A DNA stretch of 64,000 nucleotides, from contig JAQJDB010000002.1 of assembly GCA_032139905.1 (NCBI GenBank), forward strand, positions 1-64,000, written 5' to 3'. The translations under genes were made by a program, and so were the position numbers. Each line of letters starts with the position of its first letter. Position 1 is the stretch's first letter. The stretch comes from Nitrospira sp. MA-1. GTDB lineage: Bacteria; Nitrospirota; Nitrospiria; Nitrospirales; UBA8639. The notes beneath the pieces are model-generated. The model ran no database searches, was not told the origin of the DNA, and was given only the letters and a program-made list of their open reading frames with translations. This document shows, one piece after another, positions 45,012 to 54,485 of the stretch.

Positions 45012-47325
45012 CCCCCAACTTACTCTAGCGCCATCGCCTCTCCCAACTGAACCCACCGGAATACCCCGGGGATTTCTCACCTTACGAACGAAGTTTTCCT
45101 TGTTTGTCAGTCTGATCATCGTTCTTGCCTGCTCAAGCCTCAGTGGATACCTCATTCAGCAGGAAGCCGAGGTCATGAAAGGTGCGCTACTCAAAACGGG
45201 AACGATACTGGTTAAAACACTAAACAATGTCAGCGTCAATCGACTCATTATTCAAGATACACACTATCTGGAGACGATGTTAGAAGGCGCGTTATCGGCT
45301 CCAGAGGTCGTCTACGCCATCGCACGCGACCAGGACGGTAACGTGTTAGTCGGGAAATCAAAAGGAAAGTTAGTGAATTCGACGAAGCTCACTCGGGACG
45401 AAACGCATCCCTTATTCCCGGATGATTCCCTTACAGAGAGTCTGATCACATCAGCTCCAAAAAATTTCATCATTGAGCCACTTTTGACAGTCTTACATAC
45501 CTCACCGCTCAAGGAAGGACTTCTCCCTAGTAGGTCCGCAGAACGAAAGGGTGCAGAAGGATTCAGAGTCGGATCAGAAACCATTTACGATTTCGCCCTT
45601 CCGGTCTACCGGCAAGATAGGCGGCTCTCCACAATGGAACTGCTGTTGTCAGAAAACCTTCAAGACCGTCTGACAGTTCCCCCCCAACCGTCCGGCATCA
45701 TCGGCATCATCCAAATCGGCCTCAGCACCGCACACATGCAACAATCCCTCAACCAAACGGTATGGCACATCGGTCTCCTCACCGTGGTAATCATCCTCGT
45801 GGGCATTCTTCTCACAATTCTGTTAGCCAATCGCATCGTTACGCCTCTTCATCGTTTGGTGGAAGCCTCTCAAAAAATCGCTGAAGGGGATCTGGCCGTG
45901 ACGGTTACCGCTGACACCCAGGATGAAGTAGGACAACTCACCACCAGCATCGATCGGATGGCACGAGCCCTCCAACAACGTGAAGAAGCCATCTCCCATT
46001 ATGTTCACACCATCACGAAACAGGTCACACAACTCAGTACCTTGCACCAAACCGGAATTGTGATCACCTCGACATTAGATATTCAAAAACTGTTTTCCAC
46101 TGTCCTGAAGCTTCTTCGAAAAAATCTGGGGTTCCAACGTATGATCCTGATTCTCCAGGATCCAGGAAGCACCAAGTGCATGATCTCAGATGTGTCCGGG
46201 GTACCTCCGGAATTGGAGACACAAATTCGAGACCTTGAATTTCCCATTACGCCAGGAAGCATAGATGAAACCCTTTTAATCCACGGACGTCCGGTCCTGG
46301 CATACGATCTGGAGGAAATAGCCCATCAGTTGAGCCCTCTCCTCCTTCCAATCTGTCGACAAATGGAAGTGAGCTCTTTTGTGTGCGCACCGCTGCTAAG
46401 TCATCAACGCGTCCTGGGATATCTGGGAGCCGATCGCGGGAACCAACGCTGCACGCAGGAAGATCTGGATTTGCTTTTGACCATAGCCAGTCACGTGGCT
46501 GTGGCCATCGACAACGCCCAAACCTATGAAGAAGTCGAAAAACTCGCTCAAACTCTCGAAGAACGGGTCAAAGAACGCACGCAAGACCTGCAGTCGGCCA
46601 ATGAACGACTTCAAGAATTAGACCGGTTAAAATCCTCCTTCGTATCGATTGTCTCACATGAACTTCGCACCCCGATGACCTCTATCAAAGGGTTGGTGGA
46701 AAATATGTTGGATGGCTTAGTCGGGAATCTGAATGACCGACAATCCTTCTACCTGGAACGAATGAAATACAATATCGAACGACTCACTCGAATGATTAAT
46801 GATCTTTTGGACCTTTCCCGCATCGAAGCCGGCCGCATGGACTTGCACCAGAGCTCCGTCAACATGGGCAGCCTCGTAAGAGAGGTCGTGGAAACATTAC
46901 AACCTATGGCGCAGGAACGGTCTCTCATTCTCGAAGCTCATATTTCCCCTCCAATCGGATTCATCCAAGGCGATCGGGATAAACTCATTCAGATTTTTAC
47001 CAATCTCATCAATAATGCCCTCAAATTTACGGAATCTTCCGGAACCGTGACCGTGGAAGTGAAGCAGCGGGAAGACGGCATGCTTCAAACCTGTGTCATT
47101 GATAACGGTTGCGGCATTCCTCTCGAGGAACAACAGACGGTTTTTGAACGATTTTACCGTGGGCAATCATCTGAAATGAAAAGTCGAGGAGCCGGCCTCG
47201 GCCTGGCTATTACCAAGAGTTTAGTCGAGCTGCACGGCGGGTCGATTTGGGTGGAGAGTACGCCAGGAGAGGGCAGTCGCTTCTGTGTTATTTTACCCGT
47301 CACAACATCGACGCCAATTTCCTAA
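44998..47325 (+). CDS. Membrane histidine kinase: periplasmic sensor, HAMP, GAF, HisKA, HATPase
   Basis: A 775-residue sensor kinase. Membrane segment 1 is at about 34-54, a periplasmic domain spans about 55-255, segment 2 is at about 260-280, HAMP ([20 protein letters not shown]) follows, then GAF (about 355-500), a coiled coil ([19 protein letters not shown]), HisKA with His in [10 protein letters not shown] (about 560) and HATPase with [16 protein letters not shown] and GAGLGLAI. It overlaps the binding-protein gene by 14 bp, and the receiver-PAS gene follows, suggesting a three-gene signalling unit. Confidence 0.92.
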   Translation: MSNFNPQLTLAPSPLPTEPTGIPRGFLTLRTKFSLFVSLIIVLACSSLSGYLIQQEAEVMKGALLKTGTILVKTLNNVSVNRLIIQDTHYLETMLEGALSAPEVVYAIARDQDGNVLVGKSKGKLVNSTKLTRDETHPLFPDDSLTESLITSAPKNFIIEPLLTVLHTSPLKEGLLPSRSAERKGAEGFRVGSETIYDFALPVYRQDRRLSTMELLLSENLQDRLTVPPQPSGIIGIIQIGLSTAHMQQSLNQTVWHIGLLTVVIILVGILLTILLANRIVTPLHRLVEASQKIAEGDLAVTVTADTQDEVGQLTTSIDRMARALQQREEAISHYVHTITKQVTQLSTLHQTGIVITSTLDIQKLFSTVLKLLRKNLGFQRMILILQDPGSTKCMISDVSGVPPELETQIRDLEFPITPGSIDETLLIHGRPVLAYDLEEIAHQLSPLLLPICRQMEVSSFVCAPLLSHQRVLGYLGADRGNQRCTQEDLDLLLTIASHVAVAIDNAQTYEEVEKLAQTLEERVKERTQDLQSANERLQELDRLKSSFVSIVSHELRTPMTSIKGLVENMLDGLVGNLNDRQSFYLERMKYNIERLTRMINDLLDLSRIEAGRMDLHQSSVNMGSLVREVVETLQPMAQERSLILEAHISPPIGFIQGDRDKLIQIFTNLINNALKFTESSGTVTVEVKQREDGMLQTCVIDNGCGIPLEEQQTVFERFYRGQSSEMKSRGAGLGLAITKSLVELHGGSIWVESTPGEGSRFCVILPVTTSTPIS

Positions 47326-47558
47326 AAATCAGAATTGAAATTTGTCAAAAATGTATCCGTCTAGATACAACAATTATCTAAATGGATACATTTTTTTATT
47401 TTGACAGTTCTCTCCTCTTCGAAAAACAATCATTTACGTAAGCCCGCAATTTGCAGAAGTTTTTCCTAAGAATTGCTGGAGGGCTGTAGAAACAATTCTA
47501 GGTGACCTCTGGTTTCCACATTCCACAAGGTTCTGGATCGCCTGCAAGGAAAGGAAAG
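47326..47558. other. Short intergenic region with hairpin and paired palindromes
   Basis: It holds the third pair of TGTATC-N6-GATACA sites (47352-47390). Here the pair also makes one long hairpin flanked by TGTCAAAA and TTTTGACA and followed by a T-run, so it could terminate the kinase transcript. A GTG start at 47502 is in frame with the next gene but less likely than the ATG at 47559. Confidence 0.45.
47352..47390. promoter_or_regulatory. Paired palindromic sites, locus 3 (possible terminator)
   Basis: TGTATCCGTCTAGATACA (47352-47369) and ATTATCTAAATGGATACA (47373-47390), spaced 21 bp. Read as one inverted repeat the two differ at two positions in 17, with loop ACAACAAT-like sequence and a following run of seven Ts, so intrinsic termination of the kinase gene is an alternative to regulator binding. 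Confidence 0.5.
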
Positions 47559-48449
47559 ATGTCACCTTTGTCCACGAAGCCGCGAGTTTTGCTCGTGGAT
47601 GACGACACCGACATTCTTCTTGCCCTCTCTGATTACCTTCGCCAGGAAGGTTTTGAGGTGGACCCTGTAGAGACCGGAGGGGCAGCCCTCAAAAAAAGTA
47701 CGACCTCATCGTATGAGGTCGTGCTCCTCGATGTCGGACTTCCTGACCGGGATGGCATTGAAGTTCTCAACGAACTCTCTCAAACGCATCCACACTTGCC
47801 CGTGATCCTGTTGACCGCCTTTACCTCCTTACGAAAGACTGCCAACCCCGACATTCTCGATAAAGCTTTCGCCTACCTCACCAAACCGTACAAACGGCAG
47901 GAAGTTAAATCTGCCATTCATCGGGCCTGTTTGGCACGAAACATAGCCATCGGAGGGTGGCAAGGCTCTTCCGCGCCCACGGTTCCAATGACCACCTTCC
48001 CCTCACTTCTTCAACCAAGCTCAACCGGGGCTTCCCTTGAGGGGACCACGCAGCAATCATTGAACCTCACCGCATATGAACGACTGGCAGAGTACGCGCA
48101 ACTGATGCAATTCGCGTTTGATCATGTACCCAATGGGATCATGGTGGCGGATTCGGATAAACGCTTACGTTTTGCCAATCAGGCTGCTTGCGACGCCTTA
48201 GGATATACACAGGAAGAACTCCAAACCCTTCGTATTCCCGACATTGCCCCCTACCATGACAATGAAAAATTTCAACAACACCTGGAAAGCTTGCGGAAGG
48301 GTCACCCCTTATCCTACCCATCGATCCACCGCACCAAAAATGGCCAGGAGTTCCCTATTGAGATTTCAGTGTATCTCCTCAATTTTCAAGGCCAGGAATT
48401 CACCTGCGCGGTGACCCGTCCTGTGGTGAAGAAATCACCTGAGTCCTAG
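47559..48449 (+). CDS. Response regulator with PAS output domain
   Basis: A 296-residue protein with a receiver (about 8-125; Asp in VVLLDVGLPDRDG, Lys in YLTKPYKRQE) and a PAS domain (about 180-290; GIMVADSDKRLRFANQAACDALG, then RTKNGQEFPIEISVYLL), joined by a Ser/Thr-rich linker. The ATG at 47559 has AAGGAAAGG directly upstream; a GTG at 47502 would add 19 residues. It resembles the gene at 38963. Coming after the kinase, it is the likely phosphate acceptor. Confidence 0.86.
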   Translation: MSPLSTKPRVLLVDDDTDILLALSDYLRQEGFEVDPVETGGAALKKSTTSSYEVVLLDVGLPDRDGIEVLNELSQTHPHLPVILLTAFTSLRKTANPDILDKAFAYLTKPYKRQEVKSAIHRACLARNIAIGGWQGSSAPTVPMTTFPSLLQPSSTGASLEGTTQQSLNLTAYERLAEYAQLMQFAFDHVPNGIMVADSDKRLRFANQAACDALGYTQEELQTLRIPDIAPYHDNEKFQQHLESLRKGHPLSYPSIHRTKNGQEFPIEISVYLLNFQGQEFTCAVTRPVVKKSPES

Positions 48450-49026
48450 AAAAAATTTCGGCACCCCGGTCATCTGGCCATGACACTCCATACCCTGCCG
48501 AGGCTGAAACCGTGAACCCCTGCCATGAAGCCTCATGTATTAGAACGGCCCGCAGAAGAAAGATTCCAAGCAAGAAAAATTGGATACGACCCCTTAGGAA
48601 GAAACTAAGTTGGAGATGCGGGAAATTTTCATTTTGACCGATTCCAAAACATTTTAAACATTTTCACCAACAACTCCTTTTCCGGAATCAACCACCCAAA
48701 AAGGAACAAAATCGTTGTCACAGGAACCAACAGCCAGGCCTTACTTCCCATGGCAAACAGAGTCAAAGTGAAAGGCCGTCTGTTTGGAAAACATGTCAAG
48801 CACCAATGCAAGGAAAGGGGGTTTGGGAGGATTTTTATTCCTTGACCACCGGATATTTTTTTGATGGGGCATGCCTGCCCCGGTTATTTAACCTTGAGAC
48901 CGGAATAGCCAATTTGGAATTAACCTCGGAAAAAATTTCCGGTAGAGATAAGAGCTACAAAAATTCTAAGGAGGGACCGCCTTGAAGTCGCACTCCGCTG
49001 GTTTCGTAACCATTTGAATGACCTGA
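48450..49026. other. 577-bp intergenic region
   Basis: No convincing gene. A minus-strand frame could encode a 40-residue hydrophobic peptide (start 48751, MGSKAWLLVPVTTILFLFGW), but no ribosome site supports it. A perfect 6-bp stem GGGGCA/TGCCCC lies at 48866-48881. A strong AAGGAGGG occurs near 48971, 7 bp before a TTG, as if a gene once began there. Confidence 0.4.
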
Positions 49027-49419
49027 TTGATTTTGTCAGATTGCCGGGCCCGGGGAAATTGGAAACAGGATCAAAAACTCCTTTCTACTATTTCCCAATG
49101 GGCGGAAATTTCTCTGAAAAATCAGATCACCGAAAAATTGTCGGTTTCGTTGGACTACACCTATACAAATGTGAACCTGGACCTGAGAAATGAAGAGAAC
49201 TTTACCGGATTTTACGCTCGGGTGGGCTCACCATGGGGATTAGGCAGGTTTCTCCAGGGGTCTTATATTGCTGGCAAACCAGACCCGGACCCATTTAACA
49301 GCACCATCGATACCTCAAGTTTAGAAAACTTTCTCATTTTGAACGGAAAAATTTCCTATCAAATTTATAAAAAGATTCACCAATTTTTGCTCATTGAACA
49401 CCTGACTGATTCGAATTAG
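49027..49419 (+). pseudogene. C-terminal remnant of an outer-membrane beta-barrel (TonB receptor type)
   Basis: A 130-codon frame whose second half alternates hydrophobic and polar residues in strand-like blocks: TEKLSVSLDYTYTNVNLDL, ENFLILNGKISYQIYKKIHQFLLIEHLTDSN. The last block resembles the final strands of TonB-dependent receptors (NGKISYQ..., then ...IEHLTDSNY). It lacks the plug domain and most of the barrel, has a weak start and no terminal aromatic residue. I read it as the fragment of a decayed receptor gene. A short real protein is less likely. Confidence 0.45.
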
Positions 49420-49632
49420 GCCGGGAATCTCGGATTCCCTGAACCATAAAATGACTGTTTTTTTGTCGGAATCAACACTTACATTCCAAATATGCGGGAT
49501 TTTGGCGCATTCTTCAATTTCCCCACTCAGGCCAAACGCCAAACAGAATTGTCATTTTCCAATCCTCTTCAGCGGTCATGTGCGGGGACCTCTCTTGGAC
49601 GTCTGTCTGGATTTCCCGATAGGCCAAAATGG

Positions 49633-51042
49633 TCAGGAATCCTCAGTGCCCTGCTGAATGCCTTTTTGTTTGAGGAGGCGGGAGAGGTAGGTACGTTGAA
49701 GCCCCAGAAGCTCTGAGGCTTTGGTTTGGCTCCAATTGCTCCGACGCATGGCTTGCTCCAGAATGCGAGTGCCGAATCGGTCCAGGGATTCATGGTAGGG
49801 GAGGTTGTCGACCTCATCGAGTTCGTCCTTTCCTCCACCCAATCCCAAAAGGTCTGAAGAAATTTCCTCATCAACTCCCAACACCACCGCTCGAGCAATC
49901 GCATTGTCCAGTTCCCGAATATTGCCGGGCCATGCGTAACAACGCATCGTTTGGATGGCAGACTTGGAAAACCTCCGCTTCCGTTTTTTCATTTCTCGCA
50001 TGTGGCGCGCTAAAAAATGCTCGGCAAGAGGAATGATATCCTCGGGACGCTCCCGTAATGGCGGTAATATCAAGTTCACGACATTCAGCCTGAAATACAG
50101 GTCTTCCCGAAAGGTCTTCTCTTTGACTGCTCGCTTCAGATCCTTGTTAGTGGCCGCGATCACCCGAATATTGACGCGGACCAATCGCGTCCCTCCTACC
50201 CGTGGAAACTCATGATCCTGAAGGACCCTGAGTAATTTTGCCTGAAGCCCCAGTGGCATATCACCGATTTCATCCAGGAAAACTGTTCCCCCATCCGCCG
50301 CTTCAATTTTCCCTTTTTGGAGAGAATCTGCACCGGTAAATGCCCCCTTTTCATGACCAAAGAGTTCGTTCTCCAGGAGGGTTTCGGTGAGAGCCACACA
50401 ATTGATGATACTGAATGGCATTTCCCGCCGATCACTCCATTGGTGAATTGACCGCGCAAACAACTCCTTACCCGTCCCGCTTTCTCCTAATAGCAACACA
50501 GTGGCGTCAGCCTCGGCAGCCCGTTTGGCCAACTCCACCATTAAGTGCACCTGAGAGCTATTCCCGACGATTTGGCTATACCGGCTTTCTACTTCCGTGC
50601 GCAGCGCGGCAACCTGCCGCCCTAACGCTTCCCGCGTTAAGACTTTTTTGAGGACGAGAGCCAGATGGTCCAACTCAATAGGTTTAGTGAGAAAGTCATA
50701 TGCTCCCGCTTTCATGGCTTCAACGGCTTTGGAAATTGTGCCATGAGCCGTCATGACCACCACAGGCAATGGGAGACACTCTCCTCCGCCAAATGCCTGA
50801 GAATCAGCCTCTCCATTCTTTTTCACAAGGATTTTTGCTAATTGGTGTAATACTTCCATGCCGGCCATCTCCGGCATTTCCAAATCCAACAGCATGAGGT
50901 GAGGAAAATCCTGCTCATATCTCTCCAGGCCTTCCTTGCCATTTCCAGCGGAAATCGTGTCATAACCCAGAGCTTCTAAACGATCCGTAAGCATGAGGAC
51001 AATGTCGGGATGATCATCGACGATGAGAATTTTCTTTTTCAT
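49633..51042 (-). CDS. Sigma-54-dependent response regulator (NtrC family)
   Basis: A 469-residue activator with receiver (about 3-140; Asp in [13 protein letters not shown], Lys in FLTKPIELD), AAA+ domain (about 165-395; Walker [15 protein letters not shown] loop for sigma-54 contact in [13 protein letters not shown], Walker [12 protein letters not shown]) and a Fis-type HTH (about 420-462; [22 protein letters not shown]). The receiver has a ~15-residue insertion ([15 protein letters not shown]). The ATG at 51042 is preceded by AAGGAG. Downstream of gmhA and the DHS-like gene on the same strand, with 70 bp to the latter. Confidence 0.93.
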   Translation of the reverse strand: MKKKILIVDDHPDIVLMLTDRLEALGYDTISAGNGKEGLERYEQDFPHLMLLDLEMPEMAGMEVLHQLAKILVKKNGEADSQAFGGGECLPLPVVVMTAHGTISKAVEAMKAGAYDFLTKPIELDHLALVLKKVLTREALGRQVAALRTEVESRYSQIVGNSSQVHLMVELAKRAAEADATVLLLGESGTGKELFARSIHQWSDRREMPFSIINCVALTETLLENELFGHEKGAFTGADSLQKGKIEAADGGTVFLDEIGDMPLGLQAKLLRVLQDHEFPRVGGTRLVRVNIRVIAATNKDLKRAVKEKTFREDLYFRLNVVNLILPPLRERPEDIIPLAEHFLARHMREMKKRKRRFSKSAIQTMRCYAWPGNIRELDNAIARAVVLGVDEEISSDLLGLGGGKDELDEVDNLPYHESLDRFGTRILEQAMRRSNWSQTKASELLGLQRTYLSRLLKQKGIQQGTEDS

Positions 51043-51112
51043 GAAGGTTCTACTCCTTAAGCCCGCACCTGATTGTCCCGTGTCTATAAAATCGCAGTCA
51101 CGTTTGAATCCC

Positions 51113-52090
51113 TTACCTGCCAAGCGCCTCCAGCACGGCTGCGGCCAAAAGCGGAACCATCAATTCATGATGGCCGGTCAGCGCATATCCTTTCCCGCCT
51201 TTTTGCGTTGGCCGTTTGACGACATTGGTCATTGGTCGGTAATGCGGGAGAAAATCCATATTCACCGTCGTAATCTGTTTTAAGGCTCGTCCCAGATTCC
51301 TGCCCAACGTCACGGTCTTGAGAAAGACTTCCGGCATCATGACCGCTGATCCCAAATTAATATACACGCCCCCTTCCATCTTCGACACCACTGCGGCCAG
51401 CTTGCGAAAATCTAATAATGAGCCACCACCAATCGCTTCGCCGTTTGCATGAGGGTGCATGTGAATGATATCGGTCCCGATCGCCACATGCACCGTCACC
51501 GGAAGACCAAGTTGCGCACCGGCCGCCAGCAAACTCCATCGCCGATGTGGAAACTGCTTAGGATGCTTCAAGAGATACCGGCCGACCCCTTCTCCAATGC
51601 CCAAACCCTCCTGCCAGCCCTTCACAATCGCCTCATTTAAAATCCGTCCCGTGTCTTCTGCCATGCCAAATCGTCCGGAATCAATTTCGGCTTCAACCTC
51701 CTCCGAGGTTTGCCCAAGATAGGCTAACTCAAAATCATGGATAATGACGGCCCCATTCATGGCTACGGCGGTAATGACGCCCTTTCGCATCAGGTCCACG
51801 ACGATGGGATTCAGACCGACCTTGGTGGGATGGGCGCCCATGCCGAGGATCACCGGTCTTCCCCTCCGTCTGGCATCAACAATGGCCGCGACCACAGCGC
51901 GGAAAGTTTTGCCTGCTAAAATATCCGGCAGGGTTTTGAGAAAGGCTTGAAAGGTACCCGCCCGCCGCCAAGGGGAGCCAAAATCCGCCATCTTCACTTT
52001 GGAATGACGAGTTTGAAGCGGGTAGGTACGAAGCCGGGCGAGATTCAGCTTCGGGGACGCACCGGTTGGTAATGATTTAGCCCTGGTCAC
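51113..52090 (-). CDS. Deoxyhypusine synthase-like protein
   Basis: A 325-residue soluble protein with Rossmann-like alternation. Conserved-looking blocks are VILGMGAHPTKVGLNPIVVD (about 82-101), AVAMNGAVIIHDFELAYLG (about 108-126), TVHVAIGTDIIHMHPHANGE (about 195-214) and GGVYINLGSAVMMPE. Their order recalls the deoxyhypusine synthase fold, whose eukaryotic members modify eIF5A, but the resemblance is partial and bacterial relatives have uncertain roles. GTG at 52090 overlaps the gmhA end by 14 bp, suggesting translational coupling; TTG 52108 and ATG 51991 are alternatives. Confidence 0.7.
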   Translation of the reverse strand: MTRAKSLPTGASPKLNLARLRTYPLQTRHSKVKMADFGSPWRRAGTFQAFLKTLPDILAGKTFRAVVAAIVDARRRGRPVILGMGAHPTKVGLNPIVVDLMRKGVITAVAMNGAVIIHDFELAYLGQTSEEVEAEIDSGRFGMAEDTGRILNEAIVKGWQEGLGIGEGVGRYLLKHPKQFPHRRWSLLAAGAQLGLPVTVHVAIGTDIIHMHPHANGEAIGGGSLLDFRKLAAVVSKMEGGVYINLGSAVMMPEVFLKTVTLGRNLGRALKQITTVNMDFLPHYRPMTNVVKRPTQKGGKGYALTGHHELMVPLLAAAVLEALGR

Positions 52091-52658
52091 CAAATAGACG
52101 CTCTTCAATAAATTCGCACAACACGTGCCCCAGCGTAATGTGACATTCTTGAATACGTGCCGTCACCGAAGAAGGGACCCGAAAACAATAATCGACGAGA
52201 TCTCCCACTTTACCCCCGGTGGCGCCTGTCCAGGCCACTGTGACAAGACCACTGTTAGTGGCGGCTTCCACACCACGGATCACATTCAGGGAGTTCCCAC
52301 TGGTGCTAATGGCAATGGCCACATCCCCCTTGCGGCCATGCGCCTTTATTTGCCGGGAGAAAATATCTGTAAAGTCGTAATCATTCGCAATGCAGGTTAT
52401 TGCGGCCATATCGCAGGCCAATGCCAGGGCAGGGAGGGGATCTCGATCGCGGCGATACCGACCGACAAATTCCGCAGCAAGATGCGAAGCATCCGTCGCA
52501 CTCCCACCATTTCCAAAGAGCAAGACCTTTCGGCCTTCTCGAAATGCGCGGATCAACAATTGACCGACTTCAACCACACGCTCCGCATGTGTCCGGATAA
52601 ATTCATTTTTCACATCCGCACTGGTTTCAAAGGCCTGAATGACCGCATCAATATTCAT
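52077..52658 (-). CDS. gmhA: Phosphoheptose isomerase
   Basis: A 193-residue SIS-domain enzyme converting sedoheptulose 7-phosphate to heptose 7-phosphate for the lipopolysaccharide core. Motifs: LLFGNGGSATDASHLAAEFVG (about 46-66, read in parts), AISTSGNSLNVIRG (about 116-129) and the metal-site QECHITLGHVLCEFIE (about 168-183). Length is normal. It starts the leftward gmhA / DHS-like / sigma-54 regulator run and diverges from the CARF gene 135 bp away. Confidence 0.93.
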   Translation of the reverse strand: MNIDAVIQAFETSADVKNEFIRTHAERVVEVGQLLIRAFREGRKVLLFGNGGSATDASHLAAEFVGRYRRDRDPLPALALACDMAAITCIANDYDFTDIFSRQIKAHGRKGDVAIAISTSGNSLNVIRGVEAATNSGLVTVAWTGATGGKVGDLVDYCFRVPSSVTARIQECHITLGHVLCEFIEERLFGDQG

Positions 52659-52724
52659 CGTGGCCGATTCTATCAGGATAGGACCTAAATTTCACACTCT
52701 CCTAAGAGAAATACAGGGGCTAGC

Positions 52725-52774
52725 CGTTGAGGACTAATATCCGGCATCAGTTTTCTTGCCGGTCTCCTCAACCG
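52725..52774 (+). promoter_or_regulatory. Long two-part hairpin before the CARF gene
   Basis: An inverted repeat with outer arms GTTGAGGA (52726-52733) and TCCTCAAC (52765-52772) and inner arms CCGGCA (52741-52746) and TGCCGG (52757-52762). It ends 20 bp before the CARF start codon in the region shared with the divergent gmhA gene. It could act as an operator or as an RNA leader hairpin; no family is recognised. Confidence 0.5.
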
Positions 52775-52793
52775 ATGATATAGTCGACCCATT

Positions 52794-54056
52794 GTGAGTG
52801 CCCATATCCCCACCAAAGCACTCCTACTTGCCATTCAATCCGATCCTACGTCCGCCATCGCCATTGTTCGACATTTAAATCCTGACATGGTGTGTTTTTT
52901 CCTGCACGAATCTCATAAAGAGGTCGTGGAGTCCCAAATCCCTCCAGCCCTGTCCCGCATGCCCCAACGTTGGGACTGGATCTTCACCCCTTCTCCAGAA
53001 AGTTTTTCCGCGTGCCAGAAGGCCCTGGCCCAGGGGCTTGGCCCTCTATTGACGACCTGGAAGGTGACGCCGGGCGAGCTGGTGATTGATATCACCAACG
53101 CAACCGTTGGTATGGCTTCCGCCATGGCGCTGACAGGATTTCCTTTTTCCACCAAAGTGTTGTTGGTCCCCGGGCATCCCTTTCCGTCTGCTGACCAAAC
53201 TGTTGAGGGGATCACCAAACTGTTATCGCAATCTGAAACCTCTGCCAATCCTTGGGACGAAGAGGCACCGCGCCTACGACACGAGGCTTGTTACCATTTC
53301 AACCATGGCTCTTATGATGCCGCCGTTAAAGGGTTTCATACACTGGAGCATCGCATCAGCGGCGGACTGAAACCCTTCTATCGGGCCTTGGCCGATGTCG
53401 CACAGGCCTATGGCCTCTGGGATCAACTGCTCTATCGTACTGCCTGGGAAAAATTAAAGGGCGGGATCAAAGCCTTGGAACTGGCCTCTGTGTGGGGCGG
53501 CCCTCCTGGAATGGATCGTCTCCTTCACTTACTCAAAGGAAATCTCACGTTTCTTGAACGAATTGTGCTGGATTCAAAAGACATTAAACCGGGAGTGTCT
53601 CTCGACTTATTAGCATGGGCTAAACGCCGAGGAGACCGGGTTCGGGATCTTGAAGCCGCCACTCATGTCCTGCTTCGAGCCTTGGAGGCCTTTGCTCAAT
53701 CCAGATTGTTTACCCAGTATCACCTGAAAAGTTGGGATGTGAGTCTCGAACAACTCCCTGAGGACCTGCGAGACACCTGTCGCAGACAATTTCTCAACGA
53801 AATTGATGGGAAATATCGCCTTCCTCTGCAGGCGCAATTTCAGGCGTTGGCTGCGCTCGGAGATCCCATGGGGGAACGCTTTGTCACTGATTGGTCAAAA
53901 ATGAAGTCCTTATTTGATGCCGCTGATCATGCGCTGCTGGGCTACGGATTTGAACCCATTAAACCTGAACGCTTCCATCAACTCTATGACCTGGTGATAA
54001 AATTAAGTGGCGTGGCTCCTACCGACCTTCCAGAATTTCCAACTATGAATGTGTAG
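52794..54056 (+). CDS. CARF-domain protein, TIGR02710/Csx-type CRISPR-associated family
   Basis: A 420-residue protein. Residues about 1-145 form a CARF-like Rossmann domain: KALLLAIQSDPTSAI at the start, VCFFLHE, and the ligand-loop region VIDITNATVGMASAMALTG in the place of the usual DxTGGTKxM. Residues about 160-400 are helical, with RDLEAATHVLLRALEAFAQS resembling the RLYRALE-type motif of TIGR02710 proteins. CARF domains bind cyclic oligoadenylates from type III CRISPR Cas10, but no cas gene or array is in the window. Start GTG, no clear ribosome site. 18 bp before ybgC. Confidence 0.8.
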   Translation: MSAHIPTKALLLAIQSDPTSAIAIVRHLNPDMVCFFLHESHKEVVESQIPPALSRMPQRWDWIFTPSPESFSACQKALAQGLGPLLTTWKVTPGELVIDITNATVGMASAMALTGFPFSTKVLLVPGHPFPSADQTVEGITKLLSQSETSANPWDEEAPRLRHEACYHFNHGSYDAAVKGFHTLEHRISGGLKPFYRALADVAQAYGLWDQLLYRTAWEKLKGGIKALELASVWGGPPGMDRLLHLLKGNLTFLERIVLDSKDIKPGVSLDLLAWAKRRGDRVRDLEAATHVLLRALEAFAQSRLFTQYHLKSWDVSLEQLPEDLRDTCRRQFLNEIDGKYRLPLQAQFQALAALGDPMGERFVTDWSKMKSLFDAADHALLGYGFEPIKPERFHQLYDLVIKLSGVAPTDLPEFPTMNV

Positions 54057-54074
54057 CGGAGGCAACCAGCCGGA

Positions 54075-54479
54075 ATGGAAGTACGGGTCTATTATGAAGA
54101 TACAGACTGTGGGGGAGTCGTCTATTACGCCAACTATCTGAAATACTTTGAACGAGCCCGAACGCATTACTTTGATACCCATGGCCTGTCGGTTGCCGAG
54201 TTGATAAAGGAAGGAACCGAATTTCGCGTGATACGCGCCGAACTTTCTTATCGATCGGCCGCCACCTATGGAGAGACCCTGGTGGTCGAGACAACGGTAG
54301 CAGCCGATCGACGAACGTCTCTCACCTTTTCCCATGTCATCACAGATCGCACCAGCAAAAGATTGGTGGTGGAAGGATCGGCAACACTCGTGGCAGTCAA
54401 TTCCAATGGCAAAGTCAAACGCCTCCCACCTCCTATCCTGGAAGCCTTGGGTCTCCCGTTAGTATTCCCTTCTTCCTGA
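54075..54479 (+). CDS. ybgC: Acyl-CoA thioesterase YbgC (Tol-Pal associated, hot-dog fold)
   Basis: A 134-residue 4HBT hot-dog thioesterase. The catalytic Asp is in VYYEDTDCGGVVYYANYLKY (about 5-24), the active-site signature of the family. YbgC proteins hydrolyse short acyl-CoA or acyl-ACP and are often near tol-pal; no tol gene is here. It follows the CARF gene by 18 bp and is followed by lipB after 6 bp, so the three likely share a transcript. Confidence 0.9.
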   Translation: MEVRVYYEDTDCGGVVYYANYLKYFERARTHYFDTHGLSVAELIKEGTEFRVIRAELSYRSAATYGETLVVETTVAADRRTSLTFSHVITDRTSKRLVVEGSATLVAVNSNGKVKRLPPPILEALGLPLVFPSS

Positions 54480-54485
54480 GAACGC

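Noticed and set aside
48629..48811. Small hydrophobic peptide gene
   Set aside because: One membrane-like segment but no ribosome site; hydrophobic frames of this size arise by chance.
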